A DNA stretch of 64,000 nucleotides from JBBRHQ01 sp963738305 (lineage in GTDB: Bacteria; Actinomycetota; Thermoleophilia; Solirubrobacterales; 70-9), in NCBI GenBank assembly GCA_963738305.1, contig CAVTVU010000006.1, positions 310,001 to 374,000 on the forward strand, in the 5' to 3' direction. Positions 54,325 through 62,664 of this stretch are shown here, one piece after another. Every line of letters starts with the position of its first letter. The first letter of the stretch is position 1. The position numbers and the translations under genes were made by a program. Below the pieces are notes generated by a model. It saw only the letters and a program-made list of their open reading frames with translations, did no database searches and was not told where the DNA came from.

Positions 54325-55000
54325 TCAGGCGAGGTAGAAGTAGAGCGCGTAGAGCAGGTCCACGGCGGGGCTGGAAGTGTGAACGGTGACCTCCGGGGGG
54401 ACGTGAAGAAGCTGCTCGGAGTAGTTGAAGATGATCTTCACGCCCGGCGTCGACGAGGCGGTCGGCGACCGCCTGGGCGGCGTCTGCAGGGACCGCGAGG
54501 ACGCCGACCACGATCTCCTCCTCGGAGACGACGTCGTCGATCTCCCCGAAGTCGCGAACCCGCATCTCCCCCACCTGCATCCCGACGAGGTCGGCATCGA
54601 CGTCGAAGATCGCGACGATCTGGAAGCCGTGATCGGCGAAGATGTCGGAGCTGGCGATCGCCTGGCCCAGGTTCCCGGCCCCGAAGAGCGCGATGTTGTG
54701 CTTGCCCGAGGTCCGCAGGATCTTGCGGATCTCCGAGACGAGCGAGTCGACGTTGTAGCCGACGCCGCGCTTGCCGAACTTGCCGAAGCCGGAGAGGTCA
54801 CGGCGGATCTGGGTGGGATTGATGTGCGTGTACTCGGACAGCTCCTGCGAGGAGATCGTCTCCCTGCCCATCTTGCGGGCTTGGGTCAGCACCTGCAGGT
54901 AGCGAGAGAGCCTCGCGGCGACGCCCAGCGAGAGTCGCTCGCCATCGGCGGTGAACCCCGCTGCGTCCCCGACCGTTTCGATCGTGCCCGGATCGATCAT
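54325..55000 (-). CDS. rex: redox-sensing transcriptional repressor Rex, frame broken
   Basis: Rex senses the NADH/NAD+ ratio and represses respiratory and fermentative genes. The winged helix (RLSRYLQVLTQARKMGRETI, SSQELSEYTHINPTQIRRDL) and the NAD domain (KHNIALFGAGNLGQAIASSD; AIFDVDADLVG) are clear; the end reads NYSEQLLHVPPEVTVHTSSP and then DLLYALYFYLA. One frame shift lies near 54445. The ATG overlaps the glutaredoxin stop (ATGA). No consensus Rex operator was evident upstream by eye. Confidence 0.93.
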
Positions 55001-55242
55001 GCCGTCACAGTATCGAGACTGGAGCGCAGGGCGACCGGATCGAGCACCAGCTCGGAGACGACCTCGCCGTCGAGCAGGACCACGGGGATGCGCTCGAGAT
55101 AGCGCCTGAGCAGGCGCTCGTCGGAGTCGATGTCGATCTCGCGCATCTCGAAGCGGTAGCCCTCCGCCCGCAAGGCCAGGATCGCGTCGACGGCCTCTTT
55201 GCAGAGGTGGCAGCCCGGGCGCGAGTAGACGGTGAGGATCAA
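54997..55242 (-). CDS. glutaredoxin-like protein
   Basis: The 81-residue thioredoxin-fold protein begins ILTVYSRPGCHLCKEAVDAI, with the CHLC active site, and has the cis-Pro in RIPVVLLDGEVV. It is of the DUF836/YruB-like small glutaredoxin type. The TTG start at 55242 overlaps the tsaD stop, and its stop overlaps rex, so the redox sensor and redox protein are cotranslated. Confidence 0.85.
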   Translation of the reverse strand: MILTVYSRPGCHLCKEAVDAILALRAEGYRFEMREIDIDSDERLLRRYLERIPVVLLDGEVVSELVLDPVALRSSLDTVTA

Positions 55243-56264
55243 GCCGCGGCCCGCTGGGGATCGGAGGCGAAGGCGTCATAGCGCAGATAGTCCGGGTAGG
55301 GGATCGACGGGGCGAACCGGGCCGCTGAGCCGATCATCGCGGCGTTGTCCGTGCAGAGCTCGGCCGGCGGGAGCTTGAGGCGCAGCCCGCGCTTGCGGCA
55401 GAGCTCGGCGACCCGTCGCCGCAGGGGCCCATTGGCGGCGACCCCGCCGCCGAGCGCCACCGCCTCCCATTCGCCGGTCTCGAGGCCGCGCTCGAGCTTG
55501 GCGACGAGCTGCTCGACGACGGCGGCCTGGTAGCCCGCGGCGAGGTCGGCTCGCCGCTCGGCGACGCCCTCGGTCCCAAGGTCCCGGCACCGGTAGGCCA
55601 GCGCCGTCTTCAGCCCGCTGAAGCTGAAGTCGAGGCCCGGATTCCTGCTCATCGCCAGCGGGAAGTCGATCGTGCTCTCGTTCCCCTCGGCCGCCAACCG
55701 CTCCAGGGCCGGGCCGCCGGGGTAGCCGAGGCCCAGCATCCGGGCCCCCTTGTCCAGCGCCTCCCCGGCGGCGTCGTCGAGAGTCTGGCCGAGTACCTTG
55801 TGGCCGCGGTGGTCGCGGACCGCCGCCAGAAGCGTGTGCCCGCCGCTGGCGAGCAGGCAGACGAAGGGCGGCTCGAGCGGCTCCGGCTGGAGGAAGTTCG
55901 CCGCCACGTGCCCCTGCATGTGATCGACCGGGGTCAGCGCCAGCCGATGGGCAGCAGCCAGGGCCTTCGCCGTGCTGAGGCCGACGAGGAGCGCCCCGAT
56001 CAGCCCCGGCCCGGCGGTGACCGCCACGGATCCGGCCTCCTCGATCCCGATCCCCGCCTCCCGCAGGGCCGCCTCGACGACCGGCACGGTCAGCTCGAGG
56101 TGATGACGGGCGGCCACCTCGGGCACCACGCCGCCGAACCCTTCGTGGGCGGCCGCCTGCGAGGAGATCACGTTTGAGCGGATTCGCGTGCCGTCGACGA
56201 CGGCGGCGCAGGTGTCGTCGCAGGAGGTCTCGATCGCCAGGAGCAAATCCGCCCGCGGACTCAA
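55239..56264 (-). CDS. tsaD: tRNA N6-threonylcarbamoyladenosine transferase subunit TsaD
   Basis: TsaD, with TsaB and TsaE, transfers threonylcarbamoyl to A37 of ANN-reading tRNAs. The 341-residue reading from the TTG at 56264 has the ASKHA blocks LLAIETSCDDTCAAVVDG shortened, GGVVPEVAARHHLE (first metal His pair), GPGLIGALLVGLSTAKALA in part, PVDHMQGHVAANF (HxxxH), LLASGGHTLL and FSFSGLKTA. The Gly-rich ALGGGVAANGPLRRR closes it. The start is chosen because it follows the rimI stop directly and begins at the family N-terminus. An in-frame upstream extension has no homology. Confidence 0.93.
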   Translation of the reverse strand: MSPRADLLLAIETSCDDTCAAVVDGTRIRSNVISSQAAAHEGFGGVVPEVAARHHLELTVPVVEAALREAGIGIEEAGSVAVTAGPGLIGALLVGLSTAKALAAAHRLALTPVDHMQGHVAANFLQPEPLEPPFVCLLASGGHTLLAAVRDHRGHKVLGQTLDDAAGEALDKGARMLGLGYPGGPALERLAAEGNESTIDFPLAMSRNPGLDFSFSGLKTALAYRCRDLGTEGVAERRADLAAGYQAAVVEQLVAKLERGLETGEWEAVALGGGVAANGPLRRRVAELCRKRGLRLKLPPAELCTDNAAMIGSAARFAPSIPYPDYLRYDAFASDPQRAAA

Positions 56265-56265
56265 A

Positions 56266-56745
56266 TCAGGCCGAGTCCGACCACATGATGATCGCGTCCT
56301 CGCCGTTGTCGTGGTAGTAGCGGCGGCGGACGCCGGCGGAGCGGAAGCCGAGGCCCTCGTACATCGTGATCGCCTCGCGGTTGGAGGTCCGCACCTCGAG
56401 CGTGAACGGCAAGCCCTCGCCGGCATCCTCGAAGAGACGATGGATCAATCGGGTGGCGATCCCGCTGCGGCGCTCCTCCGGGGCGACGGCGACGTTCATC
56501 AGGTGCCAGACCTGCTCGTAGCGGGAGCAGACGAGGTAGCCCAGCAGGCGATCGCCCGCCGTCGCCGCCAGGCAGATTCCCGACGGCTTCGAGAGCTCGA
56601 GCACGAACATCGCCAGCGACCAAGCGGTCGGGAAGGAGCGCCGCTCGATCGCGATCACCGCGGGCAGATCGCTGTAGGAGAGCCGGCGAAGCCGGATCTC
56701 CGCGCCGAACTCAGTCCGGGGATCTCGGTGGAGTGTCTCGCTCAC
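56266..56745 (-). CDS. rimI: ribosomal-protein-S18-alanine N-acetyltransferase-like (RimI)
   Basis: This 159-residue GNAT protein has IRLRRLSYSDLPAVIAIERR in part, CLAATAGDRLLGYLVCSRY, LMNVAVAPEERRSGIATRLI cut at the acetyl-CoA P-loop (RRSGIATRL), EVRTSNREAITMYEGLGF and RRRYYHDNGEDAIIM. These are the RimI signature blocks, including the late Tyr and the EDAIIM end. It is in the usual tsaB-rimI-tsaD order and overlaps tsaB by 35 bases. Confidence 0.9.
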   Translation of the reverse strand: MSETLHRDPRTEFGAEIRLRRLSYSDLPAVIAIERRSFPTAWSLAMFVLELSKPSGICLAATAGDRLLGYLVCSRYEQVWHLMNVAVAPEERRSGIATRLIHRLFEDAGEGLPFTLEVRTSNREAITMYEGLGFRSAGVRRRYYHDNGEDAIIMWSDSA

Positions 56746-57418
56746 GCCAGCGTTTCGCGTCGGGTTCTCTCAGGTATCTCGGTTCGAGCGTCCCCTCCCC
56801 GGCATCGGCTGCTCCGAGGGCGCAGACGTGCCGGGCGGCGATTCGATGAACGGGATCGGACTCCCCCGGGATCTCGGCGCCGCTGCCGGTGAGCTCGAGC
56901 CGGAATCGTAGCGCCCCCGAACCGGCGGCCAGCGGCGATCCTGAGAGGCCCGAGACGAATTCGGCGAGCTCGCCCGGACCGGCCAGGAACGGCTCCCGCA
57001 GCGGCGAGCCGTCGGCGTCATAAAGCGCGGCGAAGATCTGCCCACGCCTGGCGTCGAGCGCCGCCAGCAGCTGTCGCTCTCCCCCTGCGGCCTCGGTCAT
57101 TCCGAGAGCGAGCGCGTCGAGGGATCCCACGCCGATCGCGGGCTTCCCCAGCGCGGCCGCGAGCGCCCGCGCGGTCGCGACGCCGATCCGCAGCCCGGTG
57201 AACGAGCCGGGTCCGGTCCCCGCGGCGATCCTCGCCACTCGCGCCCATCCCCCGGCCACCTCGGCGGCGCGCTCGATCGCCGGCAAGAGGGCACTCGCGT
57301 GGACGGGCCGGGTTCCCGGCGGCCCCGGCCCGACGACAGTCTCATCGACCACCTCGCCGTCCTCCCAGGCGCAGACGGCCGTGTCGTCGGTCGCCGTGTC
57401 GAAGCCGATTACGAGCAC
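56711..57418 (-). CDS. tsaB: tRNA threonylcarbamoyladenosine biosynthesis protein TsaB
   Basis: The 235-residue ASKHA-fold scaffold partner of TsaD has VIGFDTATDDTAVCAWEDG shortened, HASALLPAIERA, GTGPGSFTGLRIGVATARAL cut, KPAIGVGSLDALAL and LLAALDARRGQIFAALYD. The metal site of TsaD is absent, as usual in TsaB. It begins the minus-strand run into rimI and tsaD. Confidence 0.92.
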   Translation of the reverse strand: MLVIGFDTATDDTAVCAWEDGEVVDETVVGPGPPGTRPVHASALLPAIERAAEVAGGWARVARIAAGTGPGSFTGLRIGVATARALAAALGKPAIGVGSLDALALGMTEAAGGERQLLAALDARRGQIFAALYDADGSPLREPFLAGPGELAEFVSGLSGSPLAAGSGALRFRLELTGSGAEIPGESDPVHRIAARHVCALGAADAGEGTLEPRYLREPDAKRWRERDTPPRSPD

Positions 57419-57464
57419 CGATTCCCCGCGGCGGCATCGAGCGGAGGTCGCAATCCCGAGCGGA

Positions 57465-57887
57465 TCAACGGGAGGGCAACACCCGGAACTTCCTGCGGCC
57501 GATCCGCTTCCCCTTGACGAACCAGGTGACCCTGTGCACTCCCGGCACGTTCGAGTTGATGATGTTGTAGTAGAGGACGCCCTTGGTGGCCTGCTCGGAC
57601 GCGCACGGCCGGGTCGGCTGCGAGGGAAACTTGATGCAGATCTTGTAGGAGACGTTGTGGAGGTTGCTGCGGAACATCGCCGCCTTGGTGGTGGTCGCCG
57701 CGCAACGGTGCTTTGGACGCGCTACCGCCATCTTCCTCTTGATCAGCGCCGTGGTCGGCTGCGGACCCAGCTGCGGGCAGACCACGTAGACCCGGTAGGG
57801 GGCCTGCTTGGCCCCGGCAGAGGAGCCCGGCAAGAGGAGGGCGCCCGCGAGCAGCAGAGCGGCGGCTATGGTCGTGACTCGCTTCAC
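57465..57887 (-). CDS. secreted protein of unknown function
   Basis: The GTG at 57887 gives a signal peptide (IAAALLLAGALLLPGSSAGA) and a mature chain of ~115 residues with four Cys (VVCPQLGP, HRCAATT, KICIKF, RPCASE). It ends in the Lys/Arg beta tail WFVKGKRIGRRKFRVLPSR typical of exported proteins in this genome. It lies 46 bases after the tsaB start region on the same strand, though no operon is implied. I do not recognise the family. Confidence 0.62.
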   Translation of the reverse strand: MKRVTTIAAALLLAGALLLPGSSAGAKQAPYRVYVVCPQLGPQPTTALIKRKMAVARPKHRCAATTTKAAMFRSNLHNVSYKICIKFPSQPTRPCASEQATKGVLYYNIINSNVPGVHRVTWFVKGKRIGRRKFRVLPSR

Positions 57888-58070
57888 TGCTCGTATCCCT
57901 CGCTGCGGTCGCGTTCGGAGAACGCCGGCGCGTGATGCTACCGGCACCTGATCGAACACCGGCGCGGCGGCAAAGATGCGCCCGGACCCCTGTACGCTGG
58001 GGCCCGAGTCGAGGCCCCGGTACGTCCGATCCGCGGCCCAATCCGCAACCCCACCCGAAAGGCAAGTCCG

Positions 58071-58367
58071 ATGAGAGGGATCAGGCAGAGCAGGCCGGCG
58101 GCGCTGCTGACTCTCGCCGCCGTCGGTGGCGCCCTGGCCCTGGCCGGCTGCGGCAGCACCGATGACGTCAGCACCGCCCTGGACAAGGCGCAGACCGAGG
58201 CCAACAAGGCCCTGAACGAAGCCAACAAGCAGATCAACAAGGCGCAGAAGAAGCTGAACGAGAAGGTTCCCGAGGCCCAAAAGAAGCTGAACCAGGCCGA
58301 GAACAAGGCCAACAAGGCCACCAAGCAGGCCCAGAAGGCGATCGACAAGGCCGGTTCCGGCTACTGA
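58071..58367 (+). CDS. small lipoprotein with coiled-coil repeats
   Basis: The 98-residue protein has a lipobox (LALAGCGSTDD) and then ~70 residues of heptad-like, Ala/Asn/Lys/Gln-rich sequence: KAQTEANKALNEANKQINKA, then QKKLNEKVPEAQKKLNQAEN, then KANKATKQAQKAIDKA. It should form a long helical coil at the outer face of the membrane, like Braun's lipoprotein in shape, though unrelated. The 3' end overlaps the convergent tsaE gene by 7 bases. Confidence 0.75.
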   Translation: MRGIRQSRPAALLTLAAVGGALALAGCGSTDDVSTALDKAQTEANKALNEANKQINKAQKKLNEKVPEAQKKLNQAENKANKATKQAQKAIDKAGSGY

Positions 58368-58801
58368 TCGAGGGCGCCCGAGACCTCGATCAGGCGGCGG
58401 TCTCCGCCCGCGTGCCGGAGCGCCACCCGCAGGGGTCGTCCCTCCAGGTGGGGCTCGGCCGGGGCAGACCACTCGATGAAGGCAACCGAGTCCGGCCTCA
58501 GGTAGTCCTCAAGCAGCGCCGGGTCCTCCTCCTCGAGGCTCTCGAGGCGATACAGATCGAGATGGGAGACGGGGATTCTGGCGCTCTTGTAGCGGCGCCC
58601 GATGGTGAAGGTCGGCGAGGTCACCGGTCCCTCCACGCCGAGCGCCCCGCACGCGCCGCGGATCAGCGTCGTCTTCCCCGACCCGACCTCGCCGCTGACC
58701 AGGACCACGTCGCCCGGCCCGAGCCCGGCGGCGATCCGGGCGCCGAACGCCTCGGTCTCCTCCGCCGACGAGGTCTCGCGCGTCTCGCCGCCGGCGCTCA
58801 A
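58361..58801 (-). CDS. tsaE: tRNA threonylcarbamoyladenosine ATPase TsaE
   Basis: The 146-residue P-loop protein has LVSGEVGSGKTTLIRGACG shortened (Walker A), TSPTFTIGRRY (switch I), HLDLYRLESLEEEDPALLEDY (Walker B/switch II region, in part) and FIEWSAPAEPHL. It powers the TsaB-TsaD complex. The TTG start at 58801 overlaps the UDG stop (TTGA). It is separated from tsaB/tsaD by two secreted-protein genes. Confidence 0.92.
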   Translation of the reverse strand: MSAGGETRETSSAEETEAFGARIAAGLGPGDVVLVSGEVGSGKTTLIRGACGALGVEGPVTSPTFTIGRRYKSARIPVSHLDLYRLESLEEEDPALLEDYLRPDSVAFIEWSAPAEPHLEGRPLRVALRHAGGDRRLIEVSGALDQ

Positions 58802-59493
58802 CCGAAGAACCCGAGCTGATCCGGCTCGGGCGAGGCCCCCTCTTCCATCTCCAGGCTCTCGGTCGACTCGGCCCCGAGCTCGTCCTCGCCCAGGCCGGGC
58901 AGCGGCATGGTCAGGAGATCCGGGATCGCTGCGAAATCGCTCCGCAGGGTCTCGGCGACAGAGGGGGTCCGCAGCGCGGCGGCCGGGTGGAAAAGCGGCA
59001 GCAGGAAGACCGTGCGGCTCCCAAGCTGGTGGAGCTGCGGGGTTCCGCGCACCCTGGTGATCCCGGTCGGGTTGCCGCTGAGGAGCTTGGTCGCGAAGTT
59101 GCCCAGGGTGGCGACGACACGTGGCTCTATCAGCCTCACCTGCTCGAACAGGTAGGGGCGGCAGGTCTCGATCTCGAGCGGCTGAGGGTCGCGATTTCCC
59201 GGGGGCCTGCACTTGAGGACGTTGGCGATGAAGACGTCGTCGCGCGACAACCCGATCCCGGCAAGCATCTCGTTGAGCAGGCCGCCCGCCCGGCCGACGA
59301 ACGGGAGGCCGCGGCGATCCTCCTCCGCCCCCGGAGCCTCCCCGACGAACATCAGGTCGGCGTCCGCGTTGCCGGCGCCGAACACGACCTTGGTGCGCGT
59401 CTCCGACAGCGGGCAGCGAAGGCATCCCGAGGCTTCGTTGAAGACCTCGACCAGCTTCTCGCGCCGCTCGGCCGGCGCCGGCCCGGCGCTCAT
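58798..59493 (-). CDS. family 4 uracil-DNA glycosylase
   Basis: This 231-residue iron-sulfur UDG removes uracil from DNA. The cluster Cys are in SGCLRCPLSETRTKV and, later, LKCRPPGNRDP and ETCRPYLFEQ. Motif 1 is GEAPGAEEDRRGLPFVGRAG in part, and motif 2 HPAAALR. The C-terminal ~30 residues are acidic. The ATG at 59493 overlaps the FmdB stop (ATGA). Confidence 0.92.
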   Translation of the reverse strand: MSAGPAPAERREKLVEVFNEASGCLRCPLSETRTKVVFGAGNADADLMFVGEAPGAEEDRRGLPFVGRAGGLLNEMLAGIGLSRDDVFIANVLKCRPPGNRDPQPLEIETCRPYLFEQVRLIEPRVVATLGNFATKLLSGNPTGITRVRGTPQLHQLGSRTVFLLPLFHPAAALRTPSVAETLRSDFAAIPDLLTMPLPGLGEDELGAESTESLEMEEGASPEPDQLGFFG

Positions 59494-59780
59494 CGCTTCT
59501 TCGCCCCCCTGCGAGGAGGCGGGACCCCTCCCGCCTCGCGCAGCTTGCGCGTCTCCGCCAGGCGCTCGGATCGCGCCGCCTCGCGCTCGCGCCGGCGAGA
59601 CTCGCTGTCGCGCACCCCGGCACCTCGCGGCAGGCGGCCCGGCGGCGAGATCGAGGATGGAACGGCGCGCCGGGTCTGCTCCGACCCGCATTCGGGACAG
59701 GGGACGGGGTCCGCCCCCGCCCCGACCAGCTCTTCGAAGCGGGCCCCGCAATGCTCGCAGTGGAACTCGTAGATCGGCAT
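59490..59780 (-). CDS. FmdB-family zinc-ribbon protein
   Basis: The 96-residue protein begins with the family ribbon PIYEFHCEHCGARFEEL and CPECGSEQTRR, giving a CxxC...CxxC zinc site. The rest is a basic, disordered tail (RRREREAARSERLAETRKL). Members are called putative regulators, but evidence is thin. It is the first gene of the FmdB-UDG-tsaE run. Confidence 0.88.
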   Translation of the reverse strand: MPIYEFHCEHCGARFEELVGAGADPVPCPECGSEQTRRAVPSSISPPGRLPRGAGVRDSESRRREREAARSERLAETRKLREAGGVPPPRRGAKKR

Positions 59781-59831
59781 CTCGGCCCTCCGCCGCTCAT
59801 CGTAGTCGGCGCGGACACGTCAGCCGCGCTC

Positions 59832-59837
59832 TATAAT
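59832..59837 (+). promoter_or_regulatory. possible -10 element of the pantothenate operon
   Basis: A perfect TATAAT lies in otherwise GC-rich DNA 91 bases before the DUF2520 start. The -35 region is weak (CGGACA, with a short spacer). The ~85-base leader holds a hairpin GCCGG-CTTCG-CCGGC. It suggests a controlled start for the DUF2520-panC-panB transcript. Confidence 0.4.
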
Positions 59838-59927
59838 TGGCCGTGGCCGCGACCGAGAGGCGTGGACCGGCCGGCTTCGCCGGCATCTGAGCAACCGAGC
59901 TTGACAGAGCTCCGTCTGGTATCTCGC

Positions 59928-60726
59928 ATGCGGGAACTGGAACGGGACAGAGACCGAAAACCGCGAGCGCCGAGCGCGCTCACAATCGTCGGCCCTGGAC
60001 GGGTGGGCAGGGCGATGGCTGCGGCAGCCACCGCAGCGGGCATCGAGGTGGTCCTCGTCGGGCGCGCGAAGGCCTTCCGCTCCGGTCCGCGGCGAGGCGG
60101 CTCTGCTCTGCGTGCCCGACTCGTCGATCGAGGCCGCCTGCGGGTCTCTCGTCGACGAGCTGGGCGAGGTCCGCTTCGTCGGCCACACCAGCGGCGCCAC
60201 TGGACTCGATGCGCTCGGAGCGGCGGCCGAGATCGGGGCATCCGTTTTCTCGATCCATCCCCTGCAGACGGTCCGCGGCGATGCCTCGGACCTGGCTGGC
60301 GCCTTCTGCGCCGTCTCCGGCTCGGACAGCGAGGCGATTGCCTTCGCCGAGCGCCTTGCCCGCTGCTTGGGGATGAGCCCGTTCGAGGTCGCCGAGGAGA
60401 AGCGCGCCGCCTACCATGCCGCCGCGGCCATCGCCTCGAACTTTCTCGTCGCGCTGGAGGAGTCGGCGGCCGAGCTGCTCACCAGCTGCGGGATCGATGA
60501 CGCCCGCGAGTTGCTTGCGCCGCTGGTGCTCCGCTCGGCGGTCAATTGGGCCGAGCACGGCGCGGAGGCGCTCACCGGGCCGATCGCGCGCGGGGACGAG
60601 GAGACGGTGGCGCGCCACCTCGAGGCGCTCGCTGAAGCCGACCCGGAGCTGCTCGGGCTGTACCGGGCCCTGGCCGAGCGGACCGCCTCGCTTGCCGGGC
60701 GCCGGCAGAAGGAGACGATCGGGTGA
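59928..60726 (+). CDS. Rossmann-like / DUF2520 protein, frame broken
   Basis: The N-terminal NAD(P) fold reads LTIVGPGRVGRAMAAAATAAG cut, then VVLVGRAK. After a frame shift near 60085 it continues LLCVPDSSIEAACGSLVDEL in part, FVGHTSGATGLDAL, FSIHPLQTVRGDASDLAGAF cut, and helical KRAAYHAAAAIASNFLVALEE. This is the ketopantoate-reductase-like DUF2520 family that commonly precedes panC in actinobacteria. Its stop overlaps the panC GTG. A role in pantothenate synthesis is plausible but unproven. Confidence 0.85.
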
Positions 60727-61571
60727 GGGTCACGCGCACCAAGGGAGACCTGCGGTCTCAGCTCGAAGAGCCGCGCATCGCGAACGCGAGGATCGGCCTA
60801 GTCCCGACCATGGGCTGCCTGCACGCGGGCCACGTGTCGCTCCTTCGGCGTGCTCGCGAGGAGTGCGACCTGGTCGTGATGAGCCTGTTCGTCAACCCGG
60901 GTCAGTTTGGCCCCGGCGAGGATTTCGAGCGATACCCGCGCGACGAGGAGCGCGATCTCGCGCTCGCGCAGCGAGAGGGCGTCGATCTGGTGTACGCGCC
61001 GGCGGTCGAGGAGGTCTATCCGCCCGGATTCGAGACCCACGTCGAGGTCGGTGGCCTGACCGAGGTCCTCTGCGGGGACCCCGCCAGCCGGGGCTCCGAG
61101 CACTTCCGCGGCGTTACCACCGTGGTCGCGAAGCTCTTCAACACCGTCGATCCTGACGTCGCCTATTTCGGGCAGAAGGACGCCCAGCAGGCGGCGGTGA
61201 TCCGGCGGATGGCCGCCGACCTCGATTTCCCGGTGCGGGTCGAGGTCCTCCCGACCGTTCGCGAGACCGACGGTCTCGCGATGAGCTCGCGCAACGCCTA
61301 TCTCGAGCAGGGGGAGCGCGAGCGGGCCGCGGCGATCTTTCGGGCCCTGCGGACCGCCGAGACCGAAGCGCGGGCCGGCTCCCTGCAGGCAGGGCTCGAG
61401 GCGGCCCGCGAGGAGCTCCGGACCGCCGGGATCGACCCCGAGTACCTCGAGGCTCGCGATCCCGATGACCTCACCCCGGTGACCGAGCTGAACGGCCGCC
61501 CGGTCCTGGTCGCGGTGGCAGCCCGGGTCGGGCGCGCCCGCCTCATAGACAACCTCCTAGTGGAGCCCTGA
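60723..61571 (+). CDS. panC: pantothenate synthetase (pantoate-beta-alanine ligase)
   Basis: PanC joins pantoate and beta-alanine with ATP. The 282-residue protein has the HIGH-like VPTMGCLHAGHVSLLRRA shortened, VVMSLFVNPGQFGPGEDFERYP cut, the substrate block CGDPASRGSEHFRGVTTVV in part, FGQKDAQQAAVIRRM, TVRETDGLAMSSRNAYL and EYLEARDPDDL. The GTG start at 60723 overlaps the upstream stop. Confidence 0.95.
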   Translation: MRVTRTKGDLRSQLEEPRIANARIGLVPTMGCLHAGHVSLLRRAREECDLVVMSLFVNPGQFGPGEDFERYPRDEERDLALAQREGVDLVYAPAVEEVYPPGFETHVEVGGLTEVLCGDPASRGSEHFRGVTTVVAKLFNTVDPDVAYFGQKDAQQAAVIRRMAADLDFPVRVEVLPTVRETDGLAMSSRNAYLEQGERERAAAIFRALRTAETEARAGSLQAGLEAAREELRTAGIDPEYLEARDPDDLTPVTELNGRPVLVAVAARVGRARLIDNLLVEP

Positions 61572-61590
61572 AAGTGCGAAGGGAGAAACG

Positions 61591-62505
61591 ATGAGAGCAA
61601 CCGATGGAAACAAGCGGCAGCCCGTGACACTGCCGCGGCTGGCGGAGATGAAGGCGGCCGGCGAGCCGATCGTGATGGTCACCGCCTACGACTTCCCTTC
61701 GGCGCGAGTCGCCGAGGAGGCCGGCGTCGACATCGTCCTCGTCGGCGACACCGCCGCCGTCACGGTCCTCGGCTACCCCGGGACCGAGCCTGTCTCGATG
61801 GATGAGATGGCGATGCTGGGGCGGGCGGTGCGCCGCGGCCTCGAAACCCCGCTGATGGTCGGTGACATGCCGATGGGCTCCTACGAGGTCTCGAACGAGC
61901 AGGCGATCGAGAGCGCCCAGCGCCTGGTCAAGGAGACCGGCTGCAAGGTGGTCAAGCTGGAGGGGGGCGGCACTTCCGTCGATCGCGCCCGGGCGATCGT
62001 CAGCGCCGGCATCCCGGTCATGGGCCACGTCGGCCTCACCCCCCAGAGCGCCACCGCGCTCGGCGGCTACAAGACCCAGGGGCGAACCGCCGAGCGCGCC
62101 GCAAGGCTGGCCGCTGAGGCGATGGCCCTGGAGGCGGCCGGCTGCTTCGCGATCGTGTTCGAGGCTGTCCCCGCGGCGGTGACCGAGGAGATCGTCAAGC
62201 GGCTCGATGTGCCGACGATCGGGATCGGCGCCGGTCCCTCGACCGCCGGCCAGGTCCTCGTTTTCCACGACCTGCTCGGGATCACCGAGGGTCGCCTGCC
62301 GAAGTTCGTCAAGCGCTATGCCGAGGCCCGGAAGACGATGGTCCAAGGGGTGCGCAACTACGTCGCCGAGGTCCGCTCCGGTGAGTTCCCGGGCCCGCAG
62401 CATGCCTACGCGGTGGAGCCGGGCGAGCTGTCCGAGCTGACCCGCTACCTCGACCAGGGAGACCTCAGCTCGGCGGCGAGCTGGGACTGGGAACCGCTGC
62501 CTTAG
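61591..62505 (+). CDS. panB: 3-methyl-2-oxobutanoate hydroxymethyltransferase
   Basis: PanB adds a hydroxymethyl group from methylene-THF to ketoisovalerate, the first committed step of pantothenate synthesis. The 304-residue TIM barrel shows PIVMVTAYDFPSARVAEEAG in part, VLVGDTAAVTVLGYPGTEPV cut, VGDMPMGSYEVS, VKLEGGGTS, IPVMGHVGLTPQSA, FAIVFEAVPAAVTEEI, TIGIGAGPSTAGQVLVFHD shortened and KFVKRY. It lies 20 bases after panC with a GAAGGGAG-type ribosome-binding site. No panD is seen here. Confidence 0.95.
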   Translation: MRATDGNKRQPVTLPRLAEMKAAGEPIVMVTAYDFPSARVAEEAGVDIVLVGDTAAVTVLGYPGTEPVSMDEMAMLGRAVRRGLETPLMVGDMPMGSYEVSNEQAIESAQRLVKETGCKVVKLEGGGTSVDRARAIVSAGIPVMGHVGLTPQSATALGGYKTQGRTAERAARLAAEAMALEAAGCFAIVFEAVPAAVTEEIVKRLDVPTIGIGAGPSTAGQVLVFHDLLGITEGRLPKFVKRYAEARKTMVQGVRNYVAEVRSGEFPGPQHAYAVEPGELSELTRYLDQGDLSSAASWDWEPLP

Positions 62506-62664
62506 GCGGACTTCGTGCCGAGGGCGGCTGAAGCGTGCTCGGCAATGGGTCCTCCCATCCCATGCCACCCGCCCGAGAGGGGTTTGCAGCAGCAGCCCTC
62601 GGTCCCAGGCACCGCCACGGCATTCAGCACTGGCAGCTCAGGCGCGATGGGTTAGCTTCCGAGC

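Noticed and set aside
53153..55279. 708-residue frame joining Rex and GCS2
   Set aside because: The Rex C-terminus (LLYALYFYLA and stop) is complete in another frame. The joint frame results from one indel near 54445.
59901..59930. TTGACA before the DUF2520 start as a promoter
   Set aside because: No -10 lies at a proper distance before the start codon; the perfect TATAAT further upstream is a better candidate.
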